Shown here: positions 37,801-45,621 of the stretch, piece after piece
Numbering within the stretch: the stretch's first letter is position 1
How the letters are laid out: every line of letters begins with the position of its first letter
The notes under the pieces: model-generated
Told to the model about the DNA's origin: nothing
Database searches by the model: none
The model's input: the letters and a program-made list of their open reading frames with translations, nothing else
DNA from: Flavipsychrobacter sp.
GTDB lineage: Bacteria > Bacteroidota > Bacteroidia > Chitinophagales > Chitinophagaceae
Direction: 5' to 3'
NCBI GenBank assembly: GCA_016786615.1
Contig: JAEUVX010000001.1
Span: 1 to 47,478 of the forward strand
DNA: 47,478 bases
Made by a program: the position numbers and the translations under genes

Positions 37801-38649
37801 GGTGCTGCTGGCTGTAGCTGTTAACGAACCTGTCTGGTAAAAACTGTTACCGGTTATCGTCCAGCTCTCGCTGTTATTAGCCACGTATATACCATTGCTG
37901 GCTGTTGCAGCGTTAAAAAAGTTGTAGATATTACAATTACTGATGGTTATACCACTATTCTCTTTTGCTACTGTACCTGCAGAAACGATAGCATTAAGCG
38001 GTTTAGTAGCACCGTCGCGTATATCACAGTTGTCAATAGTATTATTGTCATTACCCGTGCTGCCACTGGTAGTGCTGAATAATACCACTGCTCCTGTAAA
38101 TGTCGTTGTGTTAACGCCGCTCAGGGTGCAATACTTTATGGTATTGTTGCTTGCATCATTTATATACTGTACGGCAGGTGCGCTGGTGCTGGTATTGTCG
38201 AGGGTAATGTATTTATTACTGCCTGTACCGCCGGGGCGGCCATCTATGACGAAGTAATTTCCGCCATTGATATTGATAGTTGCAGTAGTGTTTGAACTGG
38301 TGATACTAAGCGCAGAGCCAACCCCTGATGCAGGACGTACAGTAATTGTATTGGTAGCACTGGCACCTGTAATGGCATCAAAAGTTAGCGGGAATGTCTC
38401 GCCACCACTGGTGTAACCACTGGCCAGTTCCAGTATTACAGGCCCGGATACACCAGCGCCGTTAGCAGGGCCACCGTCGGTCCGGATTGCTGAGACCATA
38501 TCTGATATGGCAGATGTGAGTGAGAGATAGACTGTTGCCGAGGCAGTACCGCTCGGGTTGATGGTGTAGGTGCCGCTAAGTGCTGCATTTGCATTAGTAG
38601 CCGCAAGGCATAATGCAATGAGACTCAGAACTTGTTTTAGTTTTAGCAT
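31804..38649 (-). CDS. Giant T9SS-secreted beta-helix surface protein
   Basis: 2281 residues from the ATG at 38649, which gives signal peptide MLKLKQVLSLIALCLAATNA; an upstream ATG at 38691 would place 14 extra residues before it. Most of the protein is two long right-handed beta-helix-like regions with recurring ISGNTIGN, NNTI.N and VYNNSVYVGG motifs, each opened by a similar VYLSLTSAISDM or YTSLTGAGGLFAAI segment, so the N-terminal half looks internally duplicated. A PFTANTGSVSNRTLSVTIND domain lies between them. The last 500 or so residues share the ERYIPGGRRAFRFLGHPFT block and the sorting domain (LVPNPTTDNVTLYYEG) with the 860-residue protein. Likely a surface adhesin or glycan-binding protein; no active site is recognised. 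Confidence 0.9.
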   Translation of the reverse strand: MLKLKQVLSLIALCLAATNANAALSGTYTINPSGTASATVYLSLTSAISDMVSAIRTDGGPANGAGVSGPVILELASGYTSGGETFPLTFDAITGASATNTITVRPASGVGSALSITSSNTTATININGGNYFVIDGRPGGTGSNKYITLDNTSTSAPAVQYINDASNNTIKYCTLSGVNTTTFTGAVVLFSTTSGSTGNDNNTIDNCDIRDGATKPLNAIVSAGTVAKENSGITISNCNIYNFFNAATASNGIYVANNSESWTITGNSFYQTGSLTATASSTHRVLVIAGGSGHTITNNYIGGSAALCGGSPWAITGSFASRFVGIDLSVGTTSATSVQGNTIANFNWSTTSGTTTLNGIFCAINIAAGSANVGTTSGNTIGNSSTGSISVTSSTTGGSVNIINCSAASPAVVAISNNTIGSVTSNGSSTSVSCSINGILLSNTGTITISGNTIGNTGTSNSINAVTSSSSATAQAVTGISSSATGTLTITNNTIANLNNNYAGTASAGQVRGIVSSSGVNTITGNTVHNLSTTSANTGTSANATVIGISFTSTSTSGAQIVSQNTVHSLSNTAASAAVSATGIYATGPSGSNLTVSRNNIHSISIASSSTSSVLTGMQIGGGTGNTFMNNMIRVGIDAAGSALTTGYNVYGIYQNLGTSINVYNNSVYVGGTGVSSAQNTYAFYRTQTSAAADVRNNIFVNARSNGSGSAVNAAIFLNSASDYTSSYLTLNNNIYYSPGTGGVLGRVSTTSYATLAEWQQTTGFDILSGAGDPNFVNATGNASVVDLHVSSTTPAEGTGASITSVTDDYDGSTRSGLTPNDIGADAGNFTTSDVFPPRFSFTPFTANTGSVSNRTLSVTINDLGTGVPTSGSLRPRMWFRRTLPSASSWASTTATFNSGSGTSGSWTFTLDYSQLSITPTTGETYEYYLVAQDQATSANLAYSPVTGTAHTDVNTQTSAPTTPNSYTITTALPTSINVGTAQTYTSLTGAGGLFAAINSAALAGNTTVSITSDLSEDGTNALTGAGINGYTLTIQPSAASTRVISNSSDLATSMIRLSGAAGVNIDGRSGGSGQYLRIVNTHATAGSCQPALDILSGSTSTTIRNCIIETNATTSTRGSIIINTGTNTGITINNNDIRDAQGTPGTTGIPANGIYSGSTSNVVSVQNNNVYNFSSNGIHLVSAGDGCTVSGNSVYYNASTTPSTAQVGIYIGSGNNHTISDNYVGGQAASCGGSAWTNSGNITFTCIQLLLGTTTASSVQNNTVQNISLTGTGGVNFNGILVSSGAANIGTISGNLIGHASTTNSIQSTGSTSSGTSVTIGIGTASSSTTTISNNMVANITSSSSSSTTSVGVRGISNTGSGQCTISGNTIYSISANAATTGAQAAPVGILTNSANTSQLITQNTIYNLSNTNTTVVAPSLHGICANQSSSAGTISRNRVYGLSNQATNVPTVNGIFLNSGSAWTVANNQISVSNGSNTNDLVISGIRDGSIGTHNVYYNSVYVGGTASSGIQKSYGYLRTSSATVTVKNNLLYNERSGSTGGQFAIGNTNGTPATGWSSTASNNNLFVVGTLSDMGEWGTGTPQTLAQWQSSSSGDAASYVNDVTTLPSASFYTATATGNLTVQSAFNGQIEGRATHIASVTTDYANTTRDGLSPSIGSIEVPGITWTGATNSTWGTGSNWQGGSAPTTSQTAIIPASLSNYPIITTGTVAVGGITIASGGSVTVSGGTLQVARNIGNSGTFNATGGTIELNGASAQNIVAGTITVTNLILNNSTGATITSGMVNVLDTYTPTSGTLTTGGFLTLKSTASATARIAAGSTSGGYITGSVNTERYIPGGRRAFRFLGHPFTSAQNMSVLTDDIDITGSGGSPFTTTGSNNPSAFSFDVTTGDNSTTGNNPGWTAYTASSTWAQYQAMRVLVRGAKGEGLTSAAYTPSAVTIDMNGTMNQGNQTINLTKGSSTNFVLVGNPFQSQVNMDAVSGTNIGSSFYIWDANQGTRGAYTAYSFGSSSFNLPSGGAFVTTLSANGSVLIEEADKTNGTPGAMLKATGITNQVEMQLKDSTIFWDRLLLNFDDNAMATVDYPDAAKLYNPDMTFYTLSKDDSMLSIDARPYLANETIKLGLYAGIKKNFRFTAPNVNMPAGTKLYFTDKLLNVTQEVTQGFEYWFVVDTSSTSWGNNRFELNTQGVPTNSIANVSTSKLKVKLVPNPTTDNVTLYYEGAGKQLNIVVTNMMGVKVTTAKAENTNGSVLIPTAQLTNGIYNVTIYNGSEMMTQKLIKQ

Positions 38650-39049
38650 ACTAGAGGTTTTTATTTTATCAACAGTCCTGATACTATTCACAGTTTTGTT
38701 GTGCGATAAATATATTGCTTACTTTTCAATACTTAAAATAAAAACAAGTAAACTGCTGAGCTTCAAACTATCTTTGGCATCTTGTGCACCTTCCATAGAA
38801 AGCTATACGAATTTTTATTAACTAGGTCCACCTAAGATTATCGCATTCACATTTTCACTATGCATATCATTTTTGTAATTAAATCTATCTCTACAGAAAG
38901 TCGAAACATAAAAACATTAATTATCACAACTTTACAGACAGCCATAACAACTTAACGAACATGCCAGCCCGAAAATGTTACAGTACAACTTCACTGGTTG
39001 ATGACATTAGAGAATTGAAGCACCCTTGACTAAGCCAGCGACGAAAGAA
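38650..39049. other. Non-coding leader of the beta-helix gene, up to copy 4
   Basis: 400 bp without a supported gene. It must hold the promoter of the leftward giant gene. I see no convincing promoter motif pair, terminator or RNA gene in it. Confidence 0.4.
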
Positions 39050-39147
39050 TTTTCAACCCTTGAAAAAGATTGAATACTTACCTCATTATTGTAATATCAA
39101 TAATAAATCCTGCATAAGATAGTTAGAACTAAAGTAGTCAAGTCTAC
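39050..39147 (+). repeat. About 100-bp direct repeat, copy 4 (diverged att-like site)
   Basis: 98 bases from TTTTCAACCCTTG to AAGTAGTCAAGTCTAC. The core differs from the tRNA by two bases. The inner stem is ATTATT / AATAAT around GTAATATC, still perfectly paired although two pairs differ from copies 2 and 3. Orientation is the same as all other copies. Confidence 0.75.
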
Positions 39148-39157
39148 ACTACTTCCT

Positions 39158-39188
39158 AAAAGGCAATCTTTCAACTGATTGCCTTTTT
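39158..39188. terminator. Terminator hairpin after repeat copy 4
   Basis: The same perfect stem as after copy 3 (AAAAGGCAATC / GATTGCCTTTT), followed by TTTTTT. It also serves as the 3' end of the leftward outer-membrane gene, whose stop is at 39235. Confidence 0.85.
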
Positions 39189-39234
39189 TGTTCTCGCTGC
39201 AAACGCTTTCCTGTACAGCAACTTCACCGAATAC

Positions 39235-41991
39235 TTATTTTGTATTTATTTTAATCTCATCTACCATCATAGGCGATTTTTTACCTTTTTTATTCAATCT
39301 GTACTTAAAACTTAGCATTACATACCTGCCAATGATATTGCTTCTCACTTCGGCCAGATAGTTTTGTTGACTAATCCGTTGTAACCCTTTGTTACCATTC
39401 AGCAGATCAAACCCATCAAGTGTCAATACACCACGTTTGTCCTTCAAAAAGTAATATGATACTTCTGAACGCATCAATGGAATAATTACGGCATTACCAA
39501 AACTGCGTTGATTGTAGTGCGTCACATCACAAGAAAGTAAAAAGTACCAATTGTCGTTGGGACGGTAGCTAAGTTCTGCATATCCGCCTGTGTTGTAGAA
39601 TACATTATTCAGGTTTTGTTGTAAAGAATAGCGAGTATCCGTGATTTTGATGGTTGCGCTAATACTTGCATCCCAATGTTCTTTTTTTCGGTTCTCTATC
39701 CCTATCCTAAACTGATGAGAAATAGATGTTGTCATATTTTGTACATTATTTACGAGTGTAATATCCTTAGTATAACGCTCATCAATACCAAGATTCACTT
39801 TAATCCCAAGTTTGTTAACCGGACGATCAAACTGTGTGCCAAACGTAGCTCCATATGCTTCAGGTACATTTGCTAACGAGTTGTATTGTGCCAGATTATT
39901 ATCAATAGTTACAGAACGGTTTATTTTATTACGGGTATAATCACCACCCATGTGTACGAAAAGGCTGGTCATTGTAAACTGGTCAAATAACATCCATGAC
40001 AAACGGCTATCATGTCTGTATTCAGGTAGTAATGCGGCATTACCCATAGATATACTCAATGGATTGGATATTACAGGCACACTCAGCAAATCATTATACC
40101 CAGGAGCATGTACTGAAGTGCTATAGTTGACACTAAGATGTCTCCCTTTCTGATACTCATATCGCCAGTTTGCTATTGGCAATAAGTAATCATACTGTCT
40201 TGTATCAAGAGAGGCGTTGCCATATTGTTGCATCAGTATACCATGCTCATAGTTCACACATGCCTGATATTGCACTTTTGCTGAACCTTTCTTGATACTG
40301 ATACCAGGTCTGAAATATTTGTACGCAGTTTTATAGTCAGGGCTCAGAGAGTCGATTTTTATATCTGTACCTGAGTTAAGACCTTGCTCCCTCAGCAAGT
40401 GAGCAGTATTATTTCCGGCGTATATTTTAGGCTCTACAAAATAGCTTTTACCCAAAGCGTGCGACCATGCAAGGCCTCCTCCGTAATTAAATGTATTGAG
40501 CCTGTCATTACGAAACATATTTGTATTAATGACCTGCTGCTGTGCAAGCAGTTTAGTGATATTTCTCCACTCGTCTTCTTGCAGGTTTTGTTTGTAATTA
40601 CCATTCCCTGAAAGTGAAATCACATCTCCCCCACTGTGTGAGCGACGTGTCACAGTACCAGTTATTTTACCACCTGCTGCATTGGCAGTCTGGCTTTGCA
40701 TACGTTGTTGTGTATTAATAATTATGTCTGTAAAAGAGTTGGAATTGCTGTTGCTGTTATAGCGATTGTCTGACAACTCGCCACTAGCACTAAGTGTAGT
40801 CTGTGTGAATGAATCTATGTTATTATGTATAGCCACATTCAGCCGGTGTCCAATATTGTCCGTTACCTGATCATTGTTACCCTTAGTTTCATAGTTTGCA
40901 TTTTGAACAAAATTCTTTGACCATGTTTGCTCGTTTACTTTCTTATTTGCCCCGTTGCCAAGATAGCTCACATTAACGCGCCTGTTTTTTGCAAGCTCGT
41001 AGCTATAGTTCAGCCCTGCTGCTCCCGATGTTACAATACCATTCACAGGCATACCCATATCAAGAGGAAGGTTATCAGCCGAATTGATTTCTAGTCCACC
41101 GCCATTCATCAGGTTTTGCATACCGCCGCTAAAGTTCAGATAATCGCTGAAACTGAAACCAGAACGATTAATATTGTTCGCCATACCTAAAGCAGCAAAC
41201 TGGTTTTTGGGTCTGAAGCTGTATAGCTTTCCCGCTATTTTAAAACGGTCATTCGTTCCGCCACCTGCTGTTACATCGCCAAAATACCCTTGCTTCTTAC
41301 CATCTTTAAGCATCAGATTTATAGTGCGTTCTCGGCTACCATCGTCTACACCTGTAAACTCCGCCATGTCAGATTTCTTATCGAATACCTGTACTTTATT
41401 AATAGCGTCTGCGGGTAGATTGCGTGTTGCAACTTTGGGGTCATCGCCAAAAAATTCTTTACCATCTACAAATACTTTGTTTACCGTTTCACCTTGCGCT
41501 TTAATATTACCTGCTCTGTCTACTTCAACACCAGGTAGTTTTTTCAACAATTCCTCAACTGATGCATCTGGTTTTGTTTTAAACGAACCTGCATTATACT
41601 CTACGGTATCTTTCTTGATTAGGAGTGGTACACGTTCACCGGTAATTACTACTTCTTTCATTTTTTTCGGATCAGCCATCTCCAACAATATCACACCAAG
41701 GTCTCCGTTGCTAACAGGTACAATCAGTTTTTTATACCCAGTAGTATAGCCCATCATAGCAGTCTGCATCAGGTACATACCATTTGTTGCTTTTTTTACA
41801 TCTACAATACCCGATGCGTTGCTGATACCGAAAAATGCCAATGTCGAATCATCAGGATTGAGCAGCGATACCGTTGCATATTGCAATGGTTTGCCCTCGT
41901 TGCTCATTACTATACCCTTTAGGTCCTGTGTTTGAGCACTTGCCTGCAGATACAGGACAAACAATAGCATGAAAGAAAGTATTTTGTACAT
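39235..41991 (-). CDS. Outer-membrane beta-barrel protein, TonB-receptor-like
   Basis: 918 residues. A signal peptide ends at ASAQ. A carboxypeptidase-regulatory-like domain (about 22-100, DLKGIVMSNEGKPLQYATVS) precedes a plug domain (about 112-225, with VPLLIKKDTVEYNAGSF, LLKKLPGVEVDRAGNI and VFVDGKEFFGDDPKVATRN) and a C-terminal barrel of the OMP_b-brl_3 type with alternating aromatic strands. These proteins resemble TonB-dependent transporters but their substrates are mostly unknown. It follows the GLPGLI-family gene by 30 bp, a recurrent pairing in Bacteroidota, so the two probably work together in the outer membrane/periplasm. Confidence 0.92.
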   Translation of the reverse strand: MYKILSFMLLFVLYLQASAQTQDLKGIVMSNEGKPLQYATVSLLNPDDSTLAFFGISNASGIVDVKKATNGMYLMQTAMMGYTTGYKKLIVPVSNGDLGVILLEMADPKKMKEVVITGERVPLLIKKDTVEYNAGSFKTKPDASVEELLKKLPGVEVDRAGNIKAQGETVNKVFVDGKEFFGDDPKVATRNLPADAINKVQVFDKKSDMAEFTGVDDGSRERTINLMLKDGKKQGYFGDVTAGGGTNDRFKIAGKLYSFRPKNQFAALGMANNINRSGFSFSDYLNFSGGMQNLMNGGGLEINSADNLPLDMGMPVNGIVTSGAAGLNYSYELAKNRRVNVSYLGNGANKKVNEQTWSKNFVQNANYETKGNNDQVTDNIGHRLNVAIHNNIDSFTQTTLSASGELSDNRYNSNSNSNSFTDIIINTQQRMQSQTANAAGGKITGTVTRRSHSGGDVISLSGNGNYKQNLQEDEWRNITKLLAQQQVINTNMFRNDRLNTFNYGGGLAWSHALGKSYFVEPKIYAGNNTAHLLREQGLNSGTDIKIDSLSPDYKTAYKYFRPGISIKKGSAKVQYQACVNYEHGILMQQYGNASLDTRQYDYLLPIANWRYEYQKGRHLSVNYSTSVHAPGYNDLLSVPVISNPLSISMGNAALLPEYRHDSRLSWMLFDQFTMTSLFVHMGGDYTRNKINRSVTIDNNLAQYNSLANVPEAYGATFGTQFDRPVNKLGIKVNLGIDERYTKDITLVNNVQNMTTSISHQFRIGIENRKKEHWDASISATIKITDTRYSLQQNLNNVFYNTGGYAELSYRPNDNWYFLLSCDVTHYNQRSFGNAVIIPLMRSEVSYYFLKDKRGVLTLDGFDLLNGNKGLQRISQQNYLAEVRSNIIGRYVMLSFKYRLNKKGKKSPMMVDEIKINTK

Positions 41992-42021
41992 AGCAGTTTT
42001 CTTTGTTGAATAGAAAAGATA

Positions 42022-42771
42022 TTAGCGTTCTATGCGATGAATAATCACTTGCTTGCCATCACCACCACCTATATTCATTTCTTTATTCTTTGCTTCTACC
42101 ATAGCCTCAAACTGATTTCGATTCATCTTTTTGCCACCTTTAGGTTTTACCAGTTGAGTTTTATCTACTTCGTTGTGTATAACTGCTGTTGCCTTTAATT
42201 CTACCATATTACCCATATATACTTCGAGTATCATACCCGGCAGGTTGCCAAGACTACTTGGTCCCGATTTTACTGGTATTGTAGGCGTAAACCATGCAGT
42301 GATAGTATCTTTATCATGAACTGTAATTGCCTCTTGAGCGGGAAATTCAAGTATCTTTTTCTGGCGGCCTGTAATTTTCCATTTCAAGTCTTTTGCATCA
42401 CCGCTTATTAAAAACTGCCTTCCCATAAACTCTTTCTGTTCAATGGTTTCGTTCTTAATCAGGTCTTTATATACAATTTCAGAAGGTGCGTCGAAGTCCA
42501 TTTTTATATGAACACCGTTACCGTTGCTAACATTGTTCTCTGCTTCTTTCTCTTTGGGAGCATCTTTATAAAGGCTGGCCTGTGGTGAATAGTAAAGCAG
42601 TTTCTTGCTACTCTGTTCTTTAGGTATCATATCTGCAAAAGCAGCCAATTCGGGTCTGTCGTCAAAATTCAGTCTTATAGTTTGTGTATAAATAATAGTT
42701 CCGGTATTATCTTGTGCTACAGCGGCGCTTGTTATTAATGCTGCACCAAGTAATGCAATGATCTGTTTCAT
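42022..42771 (-). CDS. GLPGLI-family exported protein
   Basis: 249 residues from the ATG at 42771, which begins the signal peptide MKQIIALLGAALITSAAVAQ; a longer start at 42795 is less likely. The family signature appears as SSLGNLPGMILEVYM (about residue 175), preceded by TAWFTPTIPVKSGP. Homologues are periplasmic or surface proteins of unknown role, typically encoded with a barrel protein. Here it is the first gene of a two-gene operon with the 918-residue barrel and lies back to back with a two-component system (about 130 bp between starts), which may control it. Confidence 0.9.
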   Translation of the reverse strand: MKQIIALLGAALITSAAVAQDNTGTIIYTQTIRLNFDDRPELAAFADMIPKEQSSKKLLYYSPQASLYKDAPKEKEAENNVSNGNGVHIKMDFDAPSEIVYKDLIKNETIEQKEFMGRQFLISGDAKDLKWKITGRQKKILEFPAQEAITVHDKDTITAWFTPTIPVKSGPSSLGNLPGMILEVYMGNMVELKATAVIHNEVDKTQLVKPKGGKKMNRNQFEAMVEAKNKEMNIGGGDGKQVIIHRIER

Positions 42772-42901
42772 AATTTGTGATTTTTTATAACACAAAATTA
42801 TTTTGCAGTGCAGTGCATGTGGGTTAACGTTCAGCCAATTAAGGTTAATTAAGGTTAATAGAGCAGTATGTATACAACAGCATTATATACTTTTGTTCCG
42901 G

Positions 42902-44509
42902 ATGAAGTTGAAAACAAATACGAGTAATACAGTACGCCGTACAATCGTATTAATGACAGCAAGCATGCTGCTGCTAACTTCATTTGTATTGTACTGGCTG
43001 TTGAGCCAGTACAATGTGCAGCAACAAGTATTGCGCAAAGAACTGCTTACAGACATAACAGCACTTCAACACAAGATTGCAGATTCCATTATACTCGAAA
43101 AATATCTGGGTCCTACACTCAAACACAACAAAGATCCTCTATTTACTATTAACCCTCTGAAGAAAAAGAACGGAGACACTTTTGCATCATTAACGCGTAA
43201 TACAATCACTTTCCATAGTTCATCAAACGACCCCAAAGTGCTAGACAGTATTAAAAAAGCTATGGTTGTAAAAATGGATACTGGCAGAATGTTTTTTGCA
43301 ACAGTCACTATGACAAATGAAGATAGTACTATACCTGAACATAAAATAATAGCACCTGCACCTCCCAAAAAGCTCTTAGAAAATATAAACCTTAATACCA
43401 CAATAAAACTAAATCAACCAGGCTCCTCAGATACTCCAATAATCAATACACTATACACTGTATTGCGTACTGTGGTAAAAGAAGCCATGAAAGACAGCAT
43501 CAACAAGCTCTCAGTTGTACTGGAACCTCAGGACTTTGAACTGGTATACAAAGAATTTGCAAAAGGATTGTCGTTACGCAATAACGCTATGAAAGCGACG
43601 TGGCATAATGATACATCTGCAATACGCCCCGACTCTACAAAAACTATGTTGGTGCATTACAGCATTTACAACAACAAAGGTTCTGTTGCCATTACAGGTT
43701 ACAGAGCTTATCTGCTGCAAAAACTTATCCCTCAGTTTCTGTTTGTATTGTTATTGCTTGCAGTTGTCAGCTTTGCTTTTATGGTTACCTATCGCGCTAT
43801 GCAAAGACAGATAAAACTCAGCGAAATGAAGGACGGCCTTATCAGCAATATGTCGCACGAGCTGAAAACACCAGTTGCAACTGTTAAGGTGGCATTAGAA
43901 GCTATGGACGATTATGATATTATCAACAATCCTCAACAGGCACGCGAGTACATACATATGGCACGCTTGGAAACACAACGCCTCGAAATGCTGATTACCA
44001 AAGCGTTAAATACTTCGCTGATGGAACAAGGAAAAATAAACCTGCAAAAAAACAATACAGATATAGCATTACTCACTGAAGAGATAATACAATCACTGAA
44101 ACTTCGCGCACTGCAAAATAATACGCACATCACCCTACGCACAAAAGGTACTAACTTCACTATGAACATCGATAAGTTACATGTGCAGGGAGCTATACTC
44201 AATATTATTGATAACAGCATAAAGTACGGTACCCCTCCTGTAAATATAAATATCGATATCATAGCACAGGATGTTACCGTAACAGTACATATTACAGATA
44301 ACGGACCTGGCATACCTGAAAACTATATTGCACAAGTATTTGACAAATTCTTCCGCGTACCAACCGGAGATATGCATAATGTGCAAGGTTATGGTCTAGG
44401 ACTTAGTTATGTAAAGCAAGTAATGCAGCTACATAATGGTGTGGCACAAGTAAATAATATTCCGGGTGATGGGTGCAGGTTCACACTTCAATTCTTCATG
44501 GGCAGATAA
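42902..44509 (+). CDS. Sensor histidine kinase, membrane-bound
   Basis: 535 residues from the ATG at 42902; an ATG at 42803 would add an unlikely Cys-rich leader. TM1 is at about residues 15-35, a periplasmic sensor domain of about 240 residues follows, and TM2 is at about 275-296. The HisKA domain has ISNMSHELKTPVAT (His about 319). The ATPase domain has NIIDNSIKYG (N-box, about 434-443), DNGPGIPE (466-473), FDKFFRV (F-box) and GYGLGLS (496-502). All catalytic motifs are intact. It resembles the RprX type of Bacteroides, but orthology is not established. The response regulator gene follows after three bases. Confidence 0.93.
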   Translation: MKLKTNTSNTVRRTIVLMTASMLLLTSFVLYWLLSQYNVQQQVLRKELLTDITALQHKIADSIILEKYLGPTLKHNKDPLFTINPLKKKNGDTFASLTRNTITFHSSSNDPKVLDSIKKAMVVKMDTGRMFFATVTMTNEDSTIPEHKIIAPAPPKKLLENINLNTTIKLNQPGSSDTPIINTLYTVLRTVVKEAMKDSINKLSVVLEPQDFELVYKEFAKGLSLRNNAMKATWHNDTSAIRPDSTKTMLVHYSIYNNKGSVAITGYRAYLLQKLIPQFLFVLLLLAVVSFAFMVTYRAMQRQIKLSEMKDGLISNMSHELKTPVATVKVALEAMDDYDIINNPQQAREYIHMARLETQRLEMLITKALNTSLMEQGKINLQKNNTDIALLTEEIIQSLKLRALQNNTHITLRTKGTNFTMNIDKLHVQGAILNIIDNSIKYGTPPVNINIDIIAQDVTVTVHITDNGPGIPENYIAQVFDKFFRVPTGDMHNVQGYGLGLSYVKQVMQLHNGVAQVNNIPGDGCRFTLQFFMGR

Positions 44510-44512
44510 ACT

Positions 44513-45205
44513 ATGGCTACAAAAATATTGTATGTAGAAGACGAGCAGTTTCTTGCAAAAATTGTAAAAGAAACACTAGAGCTGAAAAACTATCAGGTGG
44601 TACATATTACAGACGGGGGAAAAGTATTGGACAGCTTACGCAATTTTGACGCAGACATATGTGTACTCGATGTGATGTTACCAAATGTAGATGGGTTCAC
44701 ACTTGGTGCGGGTATCAGACAGCTATACCCTCAACTGCCTATTATATTTCTTACGGCTAAAACCCAAACATATGATGTACTGAAAGGTTTTTCATCAGGT
44801 GGTACAGATTACCTGAAAAAGCCATTCAGTATGGAAGAGCTGATGGTACGTATAGAAAACCAGTTGCGTATGGCCGGTAAGTTTCACAACAAGGCAAGTG
44901 ATGTTGAAGAAGAAATAACACTTGGCAATATAAAATTTTATCCTGCACTATATGAACTGCAGGTAAACGGGAGTAGCATTAAATTATCACATCGCGAAAC
45001 ACAGGTACTTCGTATGCTTAGTAATAATGCAAACAAACCCATAGAACGAAAGTTGTTACTTAAAACTATCTGGGGGGACGATTCATTTTTCAATAGTCGA
45101 AATCTGGATGTTTATATCCGAAAACTACGTGAACACTTTACTAACGATGAGGATGTTGAAATCATCACATTGAAAGGTATTGGCTATCACATGGTGGTGA
45201 AATAA
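44513..45205 (+). CDS. OmpR-family response regulator
   Basis: 230 residues. The receiver domain has the acidic pair YVEDE (about 8-11), phospho-Asp at about 53 (CVLDVMLPNVDG), Thr at 81 (FLTAK) and Lys at 103 (YLKKPF). The C-terminal winged helix (about 135-230) has LSHRETQVLRMLSNN, WGDDSFFNSRNLDVYIRKLR and ITLKGIGYHMV, the OmpR/PhoB pattern. It is co-transcribed with the sensor kinase. The divergent GLPGLI/barrel operon is the obvious candidate target. Confidence 0.94.
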   Translation: MATKILYVEDEQFLAKIVKETLELKNYQVVHITDGGKVLDSLRNFDADICVLDVMLPNVDGFTLGAGIRQLYPQLPIIFLTAKTQTYDVLKGFSSGGTDYLKKPFSMEELMVRIENQLRMAGKFHNKASDVEEEITLGNIKFYPALYELQVNGSSIKLSHRETQVLRMLSNNANKPIERKLLLKTIWGDDSFFNSRNLDVYIRKLREHFTNDEDVEIITLKGIGYHMVVK

Positions 45206-45213
45206 TACCGGCT

Positions 45214-45560
45214 TTATTGTTTTACAACTTTTTGAAACTTACGGCTACCATTAAGTTCAAATATCTCAATGATATACGTACCTGCTACTAACCCTTGCAT
45301 GTTAATTGAAAACTCCAGGCCATTTACCTGAAGACTTTGAAGTTTCCAACCCGTCATATCATATAGCACTACCCTACGCTCTGCTGGTAATTCGCTAATA
45401 AAGAGTACAGTTTGTAAAGGATTGGGTTATAGTTTCAATACTTTCTTTTCGTGTGACATTTTTACATTGCTCATAGTTTTACTAAATATCGCTTTAGCCC
45501 AAGTATCGGGTTTATTCCTGTCTGCCGATGCAGGAAACAATTTGAAAAACAAGTGCTATG
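45214..45560 (-). pseudogene. Remnant of a T9SS-secreted protein C-terminus
   Basis: On the minus strand a frame reads about 45 codons ending KKVLKL, then a TAA at 45429-45427, then PNPLQTVLFISELPAER, ERRVVLYDMTGWKLQSLQV, GLVAGTYIIEIFELNG and FQKVVKQ before a stop at 45214. The second part is a normal T9SS type A sorting domain. The in-frame stop sits where the family has Tyr (KLYPNP), so TAT to TAA is likely. No start or upstream body is present. It ends nine bases from the response regulator gene, convergent with it, and adjoins repeat copy 5. Confidence 0.75.
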
Positions 45561-45621
45561 GAATACTTAATAACTATTTGATTTTATTTGTGACGCCTAA
45601 GGAAATTGCTCCACTCCGTAA

